A stretch of DNA of 64,000 nt from Xanthomonas albilineans (GTDB lineage Bacteria; Pseudomonadota; Gammaproteobacteria; Xanthomonadales; Xanthomonadaceae). The notes beneath the pieces are model-generated. The model was not told where the DNA came from, ran no database searches, and was given only the letters and a program-made list of their open reading frames with translations. Position 1 is the stretch's first letter; each line of letters starts with the position of its first letter. The stretch covers positions 173,120-237,119 of the forward strand of contig NZ_MDCB01000005.1 of the NCBI RefSeq assembly GCF_002939705.1, read 5' to 3'. The translations under genes were made by a program, and so were the position numbers. Shown here piece by piece: positions 50,973-61,164 of the stretch.

Positions 50973-51707
50973 ATGGGTAGAGGCCCCTCGATCGAAGCCC
51001 GCAAGAACGCATCCGATGCGAAGCGCGGCAAGATTTTCACCAAGATCATCCGCGAGATCGGCGTTGCCGCACGCGCTGGCGGCGGCGACCCGTCGAACAA
51101 TCCGCGGCTGCGGGTGGCGATGGACAAGGGGCTTGCCTCGAACATGTCCAAGGATGTGATCGAACGCGCGATCAAGAAAGCCACTGGCGAGCTGGAAGGG
51201 GTGGAATACGAAGAAATCCGTTACGAGGGGTATGCGCCGGGCGGGGTGGCGGTGATCGTGGACTGCCTGACCGACAACCGCGTCCGCACCGTGGCCGACG
51301 TGCGCCATGCCTTCAGCAAGTGCGGTGGCAACTTGGGGACCGAAGGTTCCGTCGCCTTCATGTTCAAGCGTTTGGGGGTGCTCAGCTTCGCCTCCGGTGC
51401 CGACGAGGAAGCAATCACCGAGGCGGCGATCGAGGCCGGCGCCGACGACATCGTGGTCTATCCCGAGGATGGGGCGATCGACGTACTGACCGCGCCGGAC
51501 ACGTTTCAGACGGTCAAGGACGCCATGGAAGCGCTCGGTTTGGTCGCCGACCATGCCGACATCACCTTTCGTGCCGACAACGACATCGCGGTGGACAGTG
51601 ACACCGGCACGCAGGTGCGCAAGCTGCTGGACATGCTGGAAGACCTCGACGATGTGCAAAACGTCTATTCCAACGTGGATCAGGCTGCGTTGAGTGGCGG
51701 GGGCTGA
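50973..51707 (+). CDS. yebC: YebC/PmpR family protein
   Basis: A 244-residue protein. It starts [20 protein letters not shown] and has the family [20 protein letters not shown] and [20 protein letters not shown] motifs. It is a conserved cytoplasmic protein recently linked to relief of ribosome stalling and to transcription regulation. It lies just before ruvC, a very common bacterial context; the stop shares its last base with the candidate ruvC start. Confidence 0.95.
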   Translation: MGRGPSIEARKNASDAKRGKIFTKIIREIGVAARAGGGDPSNNPRLRVAMDKGLASNMSKDVIERAIKKATGELEGVEYEEIRYEGYAPGGVAVIVDCLTDNRVRTVADVRHAFSKCGGNLGTEGSVAFMFKRLGVLSFASGADEEAITEAAIEAGADDIVVYPEDGAIDVLTAPDTFQTVKDAMEALGLVADHADITFRADNDIAVDSDTGTQVRKLLDMLEDLDDVQNVYSNVDQAALSGGG

Positions 51708-52387
51708 TGGTGTGCTCGCCGCGATCCGGTGGGCTTCCTGTGGACGGGACGCGAAACAGCGTGTTGCCCAGGCCTGACGCGCCGTCGTCGTGGCGTGCTC
51801 TGCCAGCATCCGGTGCTCGCACGGCAAGCCCTTCGCGGCCTGCGTCGCCGCTCTTCAGTCCTGGTGACGTTCGCATTCTCGGCATCGATCCCGGTTCGCA
51901 GCGCACAGGTGTGGGCATCATCGACGTGGACGCCGCTGGTCGTGCCCGGCACGTCTACCATGCGCCGTTGCGGTTGCTCGGCGAAGGCGATTTCCCACAG
52001 CGGCTCAAGCGTCTGCTGCACGGACTCGATGCGCTGATCGAGGAGTATCGGCCGCAGGAAGTGGCGATCGAACGTGTATTCATGGGCAAGAGTGCCGATG
52101 CGGCGCTGAAACTCGGTCACGCTCGTGGTGCGGCGATCTGCGCGGTGGTGCTGCGCGACTTGCCGGTGCACGAGTACGCTGCCAAGGAAATCAAGCTGGC
52201 TCTTGTCGGCAAGGGCGCGGCGGAGAAACAACAGGTGCAACACATGGTCGGGTTGATGTTGAGCCTGAGCGGTAAATTGCAGGCCGACGCCGCCGATGCG
52301 TTGGCGGTGGCCATCACCCATGCCCATGTGCGCGCCACTGCGCAACGCCTGGGCGTGGGCACGCAACAGGCATGGAGTAGAAAATGA
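51707..52387 (+). CDS. ruvC: Holliday junction resolvase RuvC, with N-terminal extension
   Basis: The core is complete: [20 protein letters not shown] with the first catalytic Asp, [20 protein letters not shown] (Glu), and [18 protein letters not shown] (two Asp). RuvC usually starts at [10 protein letters not shown], but no start codon lies next to VRILG here. The nearest in-frame starts are a GTG/TTG at 51761-51766, a GTG at 51740 and the ATG at 51707, which would add up to 52 Pro/Ser/Arg-rich residues. The extent of the true N-terminus is uncertain; the gene should resolve recombination junctions with RuvAB. Confidence 0.9.
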   Translation: MVCSPRSGGLPVDGTRNSVLPRPDAPSSWRALPASGARTASPSRPASPLFSPGDVRILGIDPGSQRTGVGIIDVDAAGRARHVYHAPLRLLGEGDFPQRLKRLLHGLDALIEEYRPQEVAIERVFMGKSADAALKLGHARGAAICAVVLRDLPVHEYAAKEIKLALVGKGAAEKQQVQHMVGLMLSLSGKLQADAADALAVAITHAHVRATAQRLGVGTQQAWSRK

Positions 52388-52550
52388 GCGAGCATCGCGG
52401 CACCCGGAGCATTGGCGGTAGGCACACGACTTGCCACGTGGTCGGTGTGGGAGCGCATGATCCGGTGGTGGCTCTGCGATTCTTGTCGGTCCGGCGATTG
52501 GCTGTTGCGCATCTGTATTCGCACGTTGCGCCTTGCGCAGGGGTATTACG

Positions 52551-53135
52551 ATGATCGGTCGTCTGCGCGGTATCCTCGCCTACAAACAGCCGCCATGGTT
52601 GGTGATCGACGTCGGCGGTGTCGGTTACGAAATGGAGGCGCCAATGAGCACCTTCTACGACCTGCCCGACGTCGGTCGCGAGGTCATCCTGTTCACCCAC
52701 TACGCGCACAAGGAGGACAGTGTCGCGTTGTACGGTTTCCTGCGCGAGGGCGAGCGGCGCCTGTTCCGCGATGTGCAACGGGTCACCGGCATCGGGGCGA
52801 AGATCGCCTTGGCGGTACTGTCCGGGGTTAGCGTGGACGCGTTCGCCCGGCTGATCACCGCCGCCGACGTTACCGCATTGACCCGTATTCCCGGCATCGG
52901 CAAGAAGACCGCCGAGCGGATGGTGGTGGAGTTGCGCGACCGCGCGGCGGACTTCAGCGGCGGCGCACCGATCACTGGGCAACTGGGTGCCGATGCGGTC
53001 TCCGAGGCCACATCGGCGCTGCAGCAGCTTGGCTACAAGCCTGCTGAAGCGGCGAAGATGGCGCGCGAGGCCGCCGCCGATGGCGACGAGGTCGCCATGG
53101 TCATTCGCAAGGCGCTGCAGTCGGCGCTTCGCTGA
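52551..53135 (+). CDS. ruvA: Holliday junction helicase subunit RuvA
   Basis: A 194-residue protein starting [20 protein letters not shown], with the OB fold, two helix-hairpin-helix motifs ([20 protein letters not shown] and [19 protein letters not shown], here [10 protein letters not shown]), and the C-terminal domain III that contacts RuvB. It recognises four-way junctions. It lies 163 bp after ruvC and is separated from ruvB by kup. Confidence 0.96.
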   Translation: MIGRLRGILAYKQPPWLVIDVGGVGYEMEAPMSTFYDLPDVGREVILFTHYAHKEDSVALYGFLREGERRLFRDVQRVTGIGAKIALAVLSGVSVDAFARLITAADVTALTRIPGIGKKTAERMVVELRDRAADFSGGAPITGQLGADAVSEATSALQQLGYKPAEAAKMAREAAADGDEVAMVIRKALQSALR

Positions 53136-53195
53136 TCGGTCGGTGGCTACGTCTTTCCCCGCGTATTCTTCACGTCTTGGCGTTACTCTGTGATC

Positions 53196-55109
53196 ATGTC
53201 CAGCTCTCCAAGTTCCGCCTCCCGCCCAGGGGGGCACGATCCACATGGCAAACCGGGCCTCGGCCTGATGCTGACGGCGATCGGCGTGGTGTTCGGCGAT
53301 ATCGGCACCAGCCCGCTGTACACGCTGAAGGAGGCGTTCTCGCCGCACTATGGGCTCAGCCCCGATCACAACACGGTGCTGGGCATTCTCTCGCTGGTGT
53401 TCTGGGCGTTGATGCTGGTGGTCACGCTCAAGTACGTCACGGTGATCATGCGCGCCGACAACGATGGCGAGGGCGGCATCATGGCGTTGACCGCGCTGGC
53501 GCAGCGTACCTTGCCGGCCGGTTCGCGCTCGATGTACGTCGTGGGTATTCTCGGGATCTTCGGTGCGTCGCTGTTCTTCGGCGATGGTGTGATCACCCCG
53601 GCGATTTCGGTCCTGTCGGCGGTGGAGGGCCTGCAAGTGGCTGCGCCGCGGCTGCAGCCGTTCGTCGTGCCGATCACCTTGCTGGTGCTGGTGGTGCTGT
53701 TTCTGGGGCAGCGCTTCGGTACCGAGCGTGTCGGCAAGGCGTTCGGGCCGATTACCCTGATCTGGTTCGTGGCGTTGGGCGCAATCGGCGTCTACAACCT
53801 GGTGCAGGCGCCGGAAGTGCTGTACGCGCTCAATCCGTGGTGGGGCATGCGTTTCTTCGCCGAACATAATTGGCATGCGGTGTTCGTACTCGGTGCGGTG
53901 GTGCTCGCGGTCACCGGTGGCGAAGCGCTATACGCGGACATGGGACATTTTGGCGCCAAAGCGATCCGACGCTCGTGGCAATTCGTGGTGTTGCCGATGC
54001 TCACCCTGACCTATCTGGGGCAGGGAGCATTGATGTTGCGCCACCCCGCCGCCGTGAATAATCCGTTTTACGAGGCCGTGCCGGCGTGGGCGTTGTATCC
54101 GATGATCGTGCTGGCCACCGCGGCGACGGTGATCGCCTCGCAGGCATTGATCACCGGCGCCTATTCGGTCGCCAGTCAGGCCATGCAGTTGGGCTATATC
54201 CCGCGCATGCACATTCGCCACACCTCCGATTCCACCATCGGCCAGATCTACGTGCCAGCGGTCAACTGGTGCCTACTGGCGTTGGTGGTGGTGGCGGTCA
54301 TCGGTTTCGGCGACTCGGCGTCGCTGGCCACCGCTTACGGCGTCTCCGTGATCGGTACCATGTTGATCACGACGGTGCTGATGATCATCTATGCGCGCGC
54401 CAATCCGCGTGTGCCTGCGCCCTTGCTGTGGTTGTTCGCGCTGGTGTTCCTGACGGTGGACGGCGCGTTTTTCTACGCCAACATCATCAAGTTCATGGAC
54501 GGTGCCTGGTTCCCGCTGTTGCTCGGCCTGATCCTGTTCACCCTGATGCGCACTTGGCGCCGCGGCCGCAAGCTGTTGCACGACGAAATCCGCAAGGACG
54601 GTATCAAGCTCGATACCTTCCTGCCCGGGTTGATGCTGGCCCCACCGGTGCGCGTGCCCGGAACCGCCGTGTTCCTCACCGCCGACCCGATGGTGGTGCC
54701 GCATGCGCTGATGCACAACCTCAAGCACAACAAGGTGCTGCACGAGCGCAATGTCTTCCTGACCGTGGAGACGCTGCCGGTACCATATGCGACCGCCAAG
54801 CAGCGGCTGAAGATGGATGCCATCGGCGACGAGTTCTACCGTGTCTATGTGCGCTTCGGTTTCATGGAGACTCCGGATGTGCCGCTGGCGCTGATGCGTT
54901 CCTGCGACCAGGGCGGGACGTACTTCGATCCAATGGATACCACCTACTTCGCCAGCCGCGAGACCATCGTCGCCAGCGCCAATCGCGGCATGCCGATCTG
55001 GCGCGATAAGCTGTTCGCGCTCATGCACCGCAATGCCGCCCCCGCCACGGGTTTCTTCCGCATCCCCGGCAACCGGCTGGTGGAGTTGGGTGCGCAGGTG
55101 GAGATCTGA
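53196..55109 (+). CDS. kup: Potassium uptake transporter Kup
   Basis: A 637-residue KUP/HAK/KT-family K+/H+ symporter. The N-terminal [20 protein letters not shown] is the family signature, followed by [20 protein letters not shown] and about 12 TMs, then a cytoplasmic C-terminal domain ([29 protein letters not shown]). The start at 53196 is chosen over the adjacent GTG at 53190. It is inserted between ruvA and ruvB, an arrangement seen in other Xanthomonadaceae. Confidence 0.95.
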   Translation: MSSSPSSASRPGGHDPHGKPGLGLMLTAIGVVFGDIGTSPLYTLKEAFSPHYGLSPDHNTVLGILSLVFWALMLVVTLKYVTVIMRADNDGEGGIMALTALAQRTLPAGSRSMYVVGILGIFGASLFFGDGVITPAISVLSAVEGLQVAAPRLQPFVVPITLLVLVVLFLGQRFGTERVGKAFGPITLIWFVALGAIGVYNLVQAPEVLYALNPWWGMRFFAEHNWHAVFVLGAVVLAVTGGEALYADMGHFGAKAIRRSWQFVVLPMLTLTYLGQGALMLRHPAAVNNPFYEAVPAWALYPMIVLATAATVIASQALITGAYSVASQAMQLGYIPRMHIRHTSDSTIGQIYVPAVNWCLLALVVVAVIGFGDSASLATAYGVSVIGTMLITTVLMIIYARANPRVPAPLLWLFALVFLTVDGAFFYANIIKFMDGAWFPLLLGLILFTLMRTWRRGRKLLHDEIRKDGIKLDTFLPGLMLAPPVRVPGTAVFLTADPMVVPHALMHNLKHNKVLHERNVFLTVETLPVPYATAKQRLKMDAIGDEFYRVYVRFGFMETPDVPLALMRSCDQGGTYFDPMDTTYFASRETIVASANRGMPIWRDKLFALMHRNAAPATGFFRIPGNRLVELGAQVEI

Positions 55110-55269
55110 GTGGCCTGGGCGTGGGATGCGCAAACGCGGCAGCGTACGCAGTCCTTGCCTACAATAGACGCATGCCGACCCGTGCCAGCGCCACTGTTCG
55201 TTCGTCGATGATCTGCCCGATGTGTGGAGCCTGTGCCCGCGCCCGTGCTCCACGTCCCGAGTGCGGCTG

Positions 55270-56304
55270 ATGGAGCGCATCATCGCCAGCAGTGCCACCG
55301 GTGAGGACGAGGCGGTCGAAGCCAGCATCCGGCCCAAGCGGCTGGACGATTATCTTGGCCAGCAGCCGGTGCGCGAGCAATTGTCGATCTACATCGAAGC
55401 GGCCAAGGCGCGCGGCGAGGCGCTGGACCATGTGCTGATCTTCGGGCCGCCCGGGCTGGGCAAGACCACGCTCAGTCACGTCATCGCCAATGAACTGGGC
55501 GTCAACCTGCGGGTGACCTCCGGCCCGGTCATCGAAAAAGCCGGCGATCTGGCCGCGCTGCTGACCAATCTGCAGCCGCACGATGTGTTGTTCGTCGACG
55601 AGATCCACCGTCTGTCGCCGGTGGTCGAGGAGGTGCTGTATCCGGCGATGGAAGACTTCCAGATCGACATCATGATCGGCGAGGGGCCGGCCGCGCGCTC
55701 GATCAAGATCGATCTGCCGCCGTTCACGCTGATCGGCGCCACCACGCGCGCGGGCCTGCTGACCGCGCCGCTGCGCGATCGTTTCGGCATCGTGCAACGC
55801 CTGGCGTTCTACACGCCGGAAGAGCTGGCGCGGATCGTGCGCCGCTCCGCCGGCATCCTCGGGATCGCGTGCGACGCCGACGGCTGTGCCGAGATCGCGC
55901 GGCGCGCGCGTGGCACCCCGCGCATCGCCAATCGCCTGCTGCGGCGGGTCCGTGACTTCGCCCAGGTGCGCGCTGGTGGGCACATCGACCTGGCGGTTGC
56001 GCAGGCGGCCACGCAGATGCTCAAGGTGGATGCCGAAGGCTTCGACGAACTGGATCGGCGCCTACTGCGCACGATCATCGACTATTTCGACGGCGGCCCG
56101 GTCGGGGTCGAGTCGCTGGCTGCCTCGTTGTCTGAGGAGCGTGGCACCCTGGAGGACGTGATCGAGCCCTATCTGATCCAACAGGGCTATCTGATCCGCA
56201 CTGCGCGCGGGCGGATGGCTACCAACAAGGCGTATCTGCATCTGGGCTTGCAGCCCAAGCGAGACCCTGGCCCCGAGGCCCGTGACGCGGGGGAGTTGTT
56301 CTGA
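55270..56304 (+). CDS. ruvB: Holliday junction helicase motor RuvB
   Basis: A 344-residue AAA+ ATPase. It has Walker [10 protein letters not shown], Walker [21 protein letters not shown], sensor [19 protein letters not shown] and a C-terminal winged helix. It drives branch migration with RuvA. The start at 55270 gives [20 protein letters not shown], which matches the family's short N-terminus. Confidence 0.97.
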   Translation: MERIIASSATGEDEAVEASIRPKRLDDYLGQQPVREQLSIYIEAAKARGEALDHVLIFGPPGLGKTTLSHVIANELGVNLRVTSGPVIEKAGDLAALLTNLQPHDVLFVDEIHRLSPVVEEVLYPAMEDFQIDIMIGEGPAARSIKIDLPPFTLIGATTRAGLLTAPLRDRFGIVQRLAFYTPEELARIVRRSAGILGIACDADGCAEIARRARGTPRIANRLLRRVRDFAQVRAGGHIDLAVAQAATQMLKVDAEGFDELDRRLLRTIIDYFDGGPVGVESLAASLSEERGTLEDVIEPYLIQQGYLIRTARGRMATNKAYLHLGLQPKRDPGPEARDAGELF

Positions 56305-56365
56305 TGCGCACGAGGAGCGCGATGAACGCCGCCATCGGCGCTTCACACTCGCGAAGGAATCAGTC

Positions 56366-56839
56366 ATGACCACCGAGTCCCGGGTCACTGGCCCCGAGCC
56401 CCAGCCTCTATTCAGTTGGCCGACACGCGTCTACTGGGAAGATACCGACGCCGGTGGCGTGGTCTACCACGCGCGCTACGTTGCCTTTCTGGAACGTGCG
56501 CGCACGGAGTGGCTGCGCGCGTTGGGATACGGTCAGGAGCGTTTGCGCCTGGAGCACGATCTGGTGTTCGCGGTGCACGCGATGCAGCTCGACTTCCTGC
56601 GCCCGGCACGCCTGGACGATTCCCTGCAAGTGGGCGTCGCGCTGTCGCAATGCAAGCGTGCCAGCCTGCTGTTCGCGCAGTCGATTCACCGCGACGGCGA
56701 ATTGTTGTTGCGTGCGCAGGTGAAGGTGGCGGCGCTGGGCGCTGGCAGCTTCCGTCCTCGCGCCATCGACGATGTGTTGTACGCCGCATTGAACGCTATT
56801 CAAATCACTCAAGCCGAATCACTGAGGAACGACGGATGA
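56366..56839 (+). CDS. ybgC: YbgC acyl-CoA thioesterase
   Basis: A 157-residue hotdog thioesterase with the YbgC signature RVYWEDTDAGGVVYHARYVA carrying the catalytic Asp, then FLERARTEWLRALG. It belongs to the Tol-Pal operon, as in E. coli, and acts on short-chain acyl-CoAs, with a proposed link to phospholipid turnover. It is 4-bp overlapped by tolQ. Confidence 0.95.
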   Translation: MTTESRVTGPEPQPLFSWPTRVYWEDTDAGGVVYHARYVAFLERARTEWLRALGYGQERLRLEHDLVFAVHAMQLDFLRPARLDDSLQVGVALSQCKRASLLFAQSIHRDGELLLRAQVKVAALGAGSFRPRAIDDVLYAALNAIQITQAESLRNDG

Positions 56840-57612
56840 TTGCATTGCTTCTGGCCCTGCAGGACACAGTGGTGGAGACCCTGCCGCAGGACGTGACCCA
56901 GACCGCCGCGCAGGCCGTCGCCAGCACTGCCGCCCATGGCGGTATCAATTACTTGGACCTGATGGTCAAGGCTAGTTTGCCGGTCAAGGTGATCGTGCTG
57001 CTGCTGCTGCTCGGCTCGCTGATCAGTTGGGTCATCATCTTCCGCAAGGGGCGGGTGTTCAAACAGGCCAATCGCGAGGCTGACGCGTTCGAGAACCGCT
57101 TCTGGTCCGGTGCCGACTTGAGCAAGCTCTACGCTGGGGCGACCGATCGCAATCGCGTGGTCGGTGGCCTGGAGGCGATCTTCGAGGCGGGGTTTCGCGA
57201 ATTTGCCCGCCTGCGCGACAAGCGTCATCTCGATGCCCGGATACAGCTGGAAGGTGCGCAGCGGGCGATGCGCGCCACCTATGCGCGCGAAGTGGATCGT
57301 TTGGAGCGCAATCTTGAATTGCTCGCCAATATCGCTTCCAACGCTCCCTACGTGGGCCTGGTCGGCACCGTGTTCGGCATCATGGTGACCATGCACGACA
57401 TGATCAACAGCGGCCAACAGGCGGGTATCGCTGCCGTGGCGCCGGGTATTTCCGAGGCGTTGTTCGCGACCGCAATCGGTTTGTTCGTGGCGATCCCGGC
57501 GGCGTGGGCGTACAACCGCTTCAGCACTCGGGTCGAGCGTCTGGCCGTACGCTTCGAGACCTTCTCGGAGGAATTCAGCTCCATCCTGCAGCGCCAGGCC
57601 AGCGGCGACTGA
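56836..57612 (+). CDS. tolQ: TolQ
   Basis: A 258-residue ExbB/MotA/TolQ-family protein. TM1 is at about 53-73 (SLPVKVIVLLLLLGSLISWV), with later TMs in LELLANIASNAPYVGLVGTV and ISEALFATAIGLFVAIPAAW. The TM2/TM3 region forms the proton channel with TolR. It starts within the ybgC stop (ATGA), so translation is coupled. It energises the Tol-Pal envelope constriction machinery. Confidence 0.96.
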   Translation: MIALLLALQDTVVETLPQDVTQTAAQAVASTAAHGGINYLDLMVKASLPVKVIVLLLLLGSLISWVIIFRKGRVFKQANREADAFENRFWSGADLSKLYAGATDRNRVVGGLEAIFEAGFREFARLRDKRHLDARIQLEGAQRAMRATYAREVDRLERNLELLANIASNAPYVGLVGTVFGIMVTMHDMINSGQQAGIAAVAPGISEALFATAIGLFVAIPAAWAYNRFSTRVERLAVRFETFSEEFSSILQRQASGD

Positions 57613-57649
57613 GCGTCGCCCGCCTGTCCACGACTCCCAGGATTTCCGC

Positions 57650-58087
57650 ATGACTGCCGCCATTTCCCGCCGCAAGCGCCGCAAACTCAAATCCGAGATC
57701 AACGTCGTGCCTTACATCGACGTGATGCTGGTGTTGCTGATCATCTTCATGGTCACCGCGCCCTTGCTCAGTCTGAGCGTGGACGTAGATCTGCCCGATT
57801 CCACCGCGCGCTCGGTGGAAAGCAAGAAGGACCCGGTGATCGTCACCGTGGATGCCGATGGTCAGTACACCTTGACCCTGCAGGACGGTAAACCGGAGAA
57901 GATCGCCAAGCCGGAGCTAGAGGCGAAAGTTCGTGCATTCGTCGGCCAGAACAAGAACGTGCCGGTGTTCGTCGCCGCGCCCGGCAGTTCCAACTACCAG
58001 TTGGTCATGGACACCATGGTTCTGCTGCAACAGGCGGGCGTTCCCAAGGTCGGTCTGATGAGTCAGCCGGGACACAATGCACGCTGA
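57650..58087 (+). CDS. tolR: TolR
   Basis: A 145-residue ExbD/TolR protein. A basic N-terminus (MTAAISRRKRRKLKSEINVV) leads into one TM with the essential Asp in PYIDVMLVLLIIFMVTAPLL, followed by a periplasmic domain. It forms the TolQ-TolR proton motor. It overlaps tolA by 11 bp. Confidence 0.96.
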   Translation: MTAAISRRKRRKLKSEINVVPYIDVMLVLLIIFMVTAPLLSLSVDVDLPDSTARSVESKKDPVIVTVDADGQYTLTLQDGKPEKIAKPELEAKVRAFVGQNKNVPVFVAAPGSSNYQLVMDTMVLLQQAGVPKVGLMSQPGHNAR

Positions 58088-59078
58088 CGTCGATTCCCGA
58101 CCGCCGCGTCTCCAAGACGACGGCGATGGCCTGATCTTCGGCATCGCCTTGGCCTTGGCGGTGCACGTGCTGATCGCGCTGCTGCTCTACCTTGCCTGGT
58201 GGTGGTCGCCGGTGCGTCAGGTGGAGCCGGCGGCCGGCTCGCCGATGGTCGAGGCCGCGCTGGTGGTCTCGGCGTCGGACGTGCGCTCGGCGCAAAAAGC
58301 AGTGCAGGATGCGCCCAAACCGTTGCCGGAACCGCTACCGGAGCCAGTCAAGCAGGTGGCCGAGGAGGACACGGTGCCGCCGCCACAGCCGATTCCAGTG
58401 CCGAAACCGCAGCAGGCGCCGACGCCGCAGCAGCAGAAGGCGCAGGATTTCATCCCGGTTCCGGACAAGGTGGACCAGGAGCGCGCCACCCGCGCCGCGA
58501 TCTCCCAGGAAAAAGAGAAGCAGGAGCAGGAGGCCAAACGCCGTCAGGAACAGATCGATCTGACCGAGCAGAAACGGCAGCAGGAGGCCGAGCAGAAGCA
58601 GCGTCTGGCGGCGCAGCAGGAAGAGCAGCGCCAGCAGAAGATCGCCGAGATCCGCAAACAGCGCGAGAAGCTCGACCGCGAAGCGCAGCTGACCCAGCAG
58701 AAGCTGCGTCAGATCGCCGACCTGAGCGCCAAGCAAGCCGCGGCAGCGGCCACGAACACCCCGCAAGAGGCGCCGGGTCAGAACGGCAACAACACCGACC
58801 TGCAGGCCAAGTACGCCGCCGCGATTCAACAGGCGGTGCTGAGCCAATGGGTGCGGCCGGATTCGGTGCCGCTGGGGCAGAAGTGCAAGATCGCGATCCG
58901 GCAGATCGTGGGCGGACAAGTGATCGAGGCCAAGGTCAGCCCCGACTGTCCCTACGACGAGGCCGGACGACGCTCGATCGAGGCGGCGGTGCTGCGCGCT
59001 CAGCCACTGCCATATCACGGGTTCGAATCGGTGTTCACGCGCGATCTGACCTTCAACTTTACTGCGCAGGATCGCTGA
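58077..59078 (+). CDS. tolA: TolA
   Basis: A 333-residue protein. One TM at about 17-40 (LIFGIALALAVHVLIALLLY) is followed by a Pro-rich stretch (PKPLPEPLPEPVKQ, PIPVPKPQQAPTPQQQ), a long charged Gln/Glu/Lys/Arg coiled coil from about 140 to 220, and the C-terminal TolA/TonB-like domain that contacts TolB and Pal (QAVLSQWVRPDSVPLGQKCK, VSPDCPYDEAGRRSIEAAVL). It links inner and outer membranes. Confidence 0.95.
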   Translation: MHADVDSRPPRLQDDGDGLIFGIALALAVHVLIALLLYLAWWWSPVRQVEPAAGSPMVEAALVVSASDVRSAQKAVQDAPKPLPEPLPEPVKQVAEEDTVPPPQPIPVPKPQQAPTPQQQKAQDFIPVPDKVDQERATRAAISQEKEKQEQEAKRRQEQIDLTEQKRQQEAEQKQRLAAQQEEQRQQKIAEIRKQREKLDREAQLTQQKLRQIADLSAKQAAAAATNTPQEAPGQNGNNTDLQAKYAAAIQQAVLSQWVRPDSVPLGQKCKIAIRQIVGGQVIEAKVSPDCPYDEAGRRSIEAAVLRAQPLPYHGFESVFTRDLTFNFTAQDR

Positions 59079-59254
59079 GTGGGCCGCTGTGCTTACGCGC
59101 GCGTAGGCGGTTGATGGCGTTCAGCGTAGCGCCTGATTGGCGATACTGCGCCATCTGATGTCATCGGCTTCACGCACCGATGGTTCATGATTGCGAATAC
59201 ATTCACCCGCGCATTGCTATTTCTTGCGCCTTTCTGATCCCCGCTGAGCGACCC

Positions 59255-60574
59255 ATGAAGAAATTGCCGCGCTGGTTTGCCGTCCTGATCGCCCTGTTGC
59301 TGCCCCTGACTGCGTCCGCCCAGGACAAGGGGTTGGAAATCGATATTGTGGGCGGGAATGCATCGGCGACTCCGATTGCTGTCGTGCCGATGCCGTACCA
59401 AGGCTCGGCCGCCGCACCTTCCACCGACGTGGCGGCGGTGGTGCGCGCCGACCTTGACCGCTCCGGTCAATTCCGCGACCTGCCCGAGTCGCAGATGGTC
59501 GAGCGTCCGACCCGCGGTGGCGATGTGCAGTACGCCACCTGGCGCGCACTCAAACAGGACTACCTGGTGGTCGGTCGCGTGCTGGACGCGGGCGAGGGTG
59601 CCTACCGAGTCGAATACGAACTGTTCGACGTGGCCAAGGGCGAGCGCATTCTCGGTCTGGCGATGACCGCCCGTGCCAATGCAATGCGCGATGTCGCGCA
59701 TCAGATGGCCGATGCGATCTACGAAAAAATCACCGGCGTGCGCGGCGCGTTCTGGACACGCATTGCCTATGTCACTGCCAGCGGCAAAGATGGGGCCATG
59801 CGCTATGCGCTGATGGTGGCCGATTCGGACGGCTACAACCCGCAGACCATCGTGCGCTCGGCCGAACCGCTGCTGTCGCCGAGCTGGAGCCCGGACGGCA
59901 AGAAACTAGCCTACGTCAGTTTCGAACATGGCAATTCCTCGATTTATATCCAGGACATCGCCACCGGCGCCCGTCAGTTGGTGTCCAGCTTCCGTGGCAT
60001 CAATGGTGCGCCGTCGTTCTCCCCGGACGGCAGAAAGTTGGCCCTGACGCTGTCGCGCAGTGGCAACCCGGAGATCTACGTGATGGATCTGGGTAGCAAG
60101 CAATTGACCCAGCTGACCAATAACTTTGGCATCGATACCGAGCCGACCTGGGCGCCGGATGGCAATAGTATCTATTTCACCTCCGACCGTGGCGGCCGTC
60201 CGCAGATTTACCAAGTGCCGGCGACGGGCGGTAGTGCAACGCGAATCACATTCCAGGGCAATTACAACGCGACTGCCAGCGTGTCTTACGATGGCAAAAA
60301 GATCGCCGTGGCCCAGGGCAGCGGCAATAGTTACAAGATCGCGATGATGGACCGTAGCCTGGGAGCGCCGCGTTGGAGTACCTTGTCCACCGGCTCGCTG
60401 GACGAGTCGCCGAGCTTTGCTCCCAACGCCAGCATGGTGCTGTATGCGGCACGCGAAGGCGGGCGTGGAGTGCTGTACGCGGTCTCGGCTGATGCCCGCG
60501 TCCGCCAGCGTCTGGTCCTGGCCGATGGTGATGTACGTGAACCGTCCTGGTCGCCGTATCGCACCGCGCGTTGA
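59255..60574 (+). CDS. tolB: TolB
   Basis: A 439-residue periplasmic protein. A signal peptide (MKKLPRWFAVLIALLLPLTA to SAQ) is followed by an N-terminal alpha/beta domain, then a six-bladed propeller with repeated SPDGKKLAYVS and APDGNSIYFTSD motifs. It binds Pal and TolA. The start at 59255 gives a clean signal peptide. Confidence 0.97.
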   Translation: MKKLPRWFAVLIALLLPLTASAQDKGLEIDIVGGNASATPIAVVPMPYQGSAAAPSTDVAAVVRADLDRSGQFRDLPESQMVERPTRGGDVQYATWRALKQDYLVVGRVLDAGEGAYRVEYELFDVAKGERILGLAMTARANAMRDVAHQMADAIYEKITGVRGAFWTRIAYVTASGKDGAMRYALMVADSDGYNPQTIVRSAEPLLSPSWSPDGKKLAYVSFEHGNSSIYIQDIATGARQLVSSFRGINGAPSFSPDGRKLALTLSRSGNPEIYVMDLGSKQLTQLTNNFGIDTEPTWAPDGNSIYFTSDRGGRPQIYQVPATGGSATRITFQGNYNATASVSYDGKKIAVAQGSGNSYKIAMMDRSLGAPRWSTLSTGSLDESPSFAPNASMVLYAAREGGRGVLYAVSADARVRQRLVLADGDVREPSWSPYRTAR

Positions 60575-60596
60575 CATGTAAGTTTGATGTTAATAT
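60571..60596 (+). promoter_or_regulatory. Weak candidate promoter for pal
   Basis: TTGACA at 60571-60576 and TAATAT at 60591-60596 match the sigma70 boxes well, but their 14-bp spacing is short. The upstream box overlaps the tolB stop. It could give extra pal/cpoB transcription independent of the main tol promoter. Confidence 0.3.
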
Positions 60597-60642
60597 CCGC
60601 TGTTGAACCCCCTATCGGCCCAGGAGCCATAAAGGTATCGCC

Positions 60643-61161
60643 ATGAACAAGACTACCCGCGTTCTGCTTGTTTCTCTGTTATCCGTCGCAGCACTGGCCG
60701 GCTGCTCGAAGAAGGTCAAGGAGCACCCGCAGACCGACACCACCGGGACCACCGGGAGCACCACCCCGTCGGGTTCGTCGACCTCCGGCTTGTACGGCCC
60801 GGGCGATCTGAATACCGATGCCTGCCTGCGCCAGCGTGTGGTCTACTTCGATCTGGACAAGGACACCGTGAAGCCGGAGTTCCAGGCGATCATGGCCTGC
60901 CATGCCAAGTACCTGCGTGACCGTCCGTCCTCGCGCATCACCTTGCAGGGCAATACCGACGAGCGCGGTTCGCGCGAGTACAACATGGGTCTGGGCGAGC
61001 GTCGCGGCAACTCCGTGTTTTCCGCGCTGCAGGCCAATGGTGGTTCCGCTGCCCAGCTGACCGTTATCAGCTTCGGCGAAGAGCATCCGGTTTGCACCGA
61101 ATCGAACGAGTCCTGCTGGTCGCAGAACCGTCGCGTCGAGATCGTCTACACGGCGCAGTAA
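60643..61161 (+). CDS. pal: Peptidoglycan-associated lipoprotein Pal
   Basis: A 172-residue lipoprotein. The lipobox VAALAGC places the lipidated Cys at 21. A Thr/Ser/Gly linker is followed by an OmpA-like domain (VYFDLDKDTVKPEFQAIMAC and TLQGNTDERGSREYNMGLGE) that binds peptidoglycan diaminopimelate. It is the outer-membrane member of Tol-Pal. Confidence 0.97.
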   Translation: MNKTTRVLLVSLLSVAALAGCSKKVKEHPQTDTTGTTGSTTPSGSSTSGLYGPGDLNTDACLRQRVVYFDLDKDTVKPEFQAIMACHAKYLRDRPSSRITLQGNTDERGSREYNMGLGERRGNSVFSALQANGGSAAQLTVISFGEEHPVCTESNESCWSQNRRVEIVYTAQ

Positions 61162-61164
61162 GGC

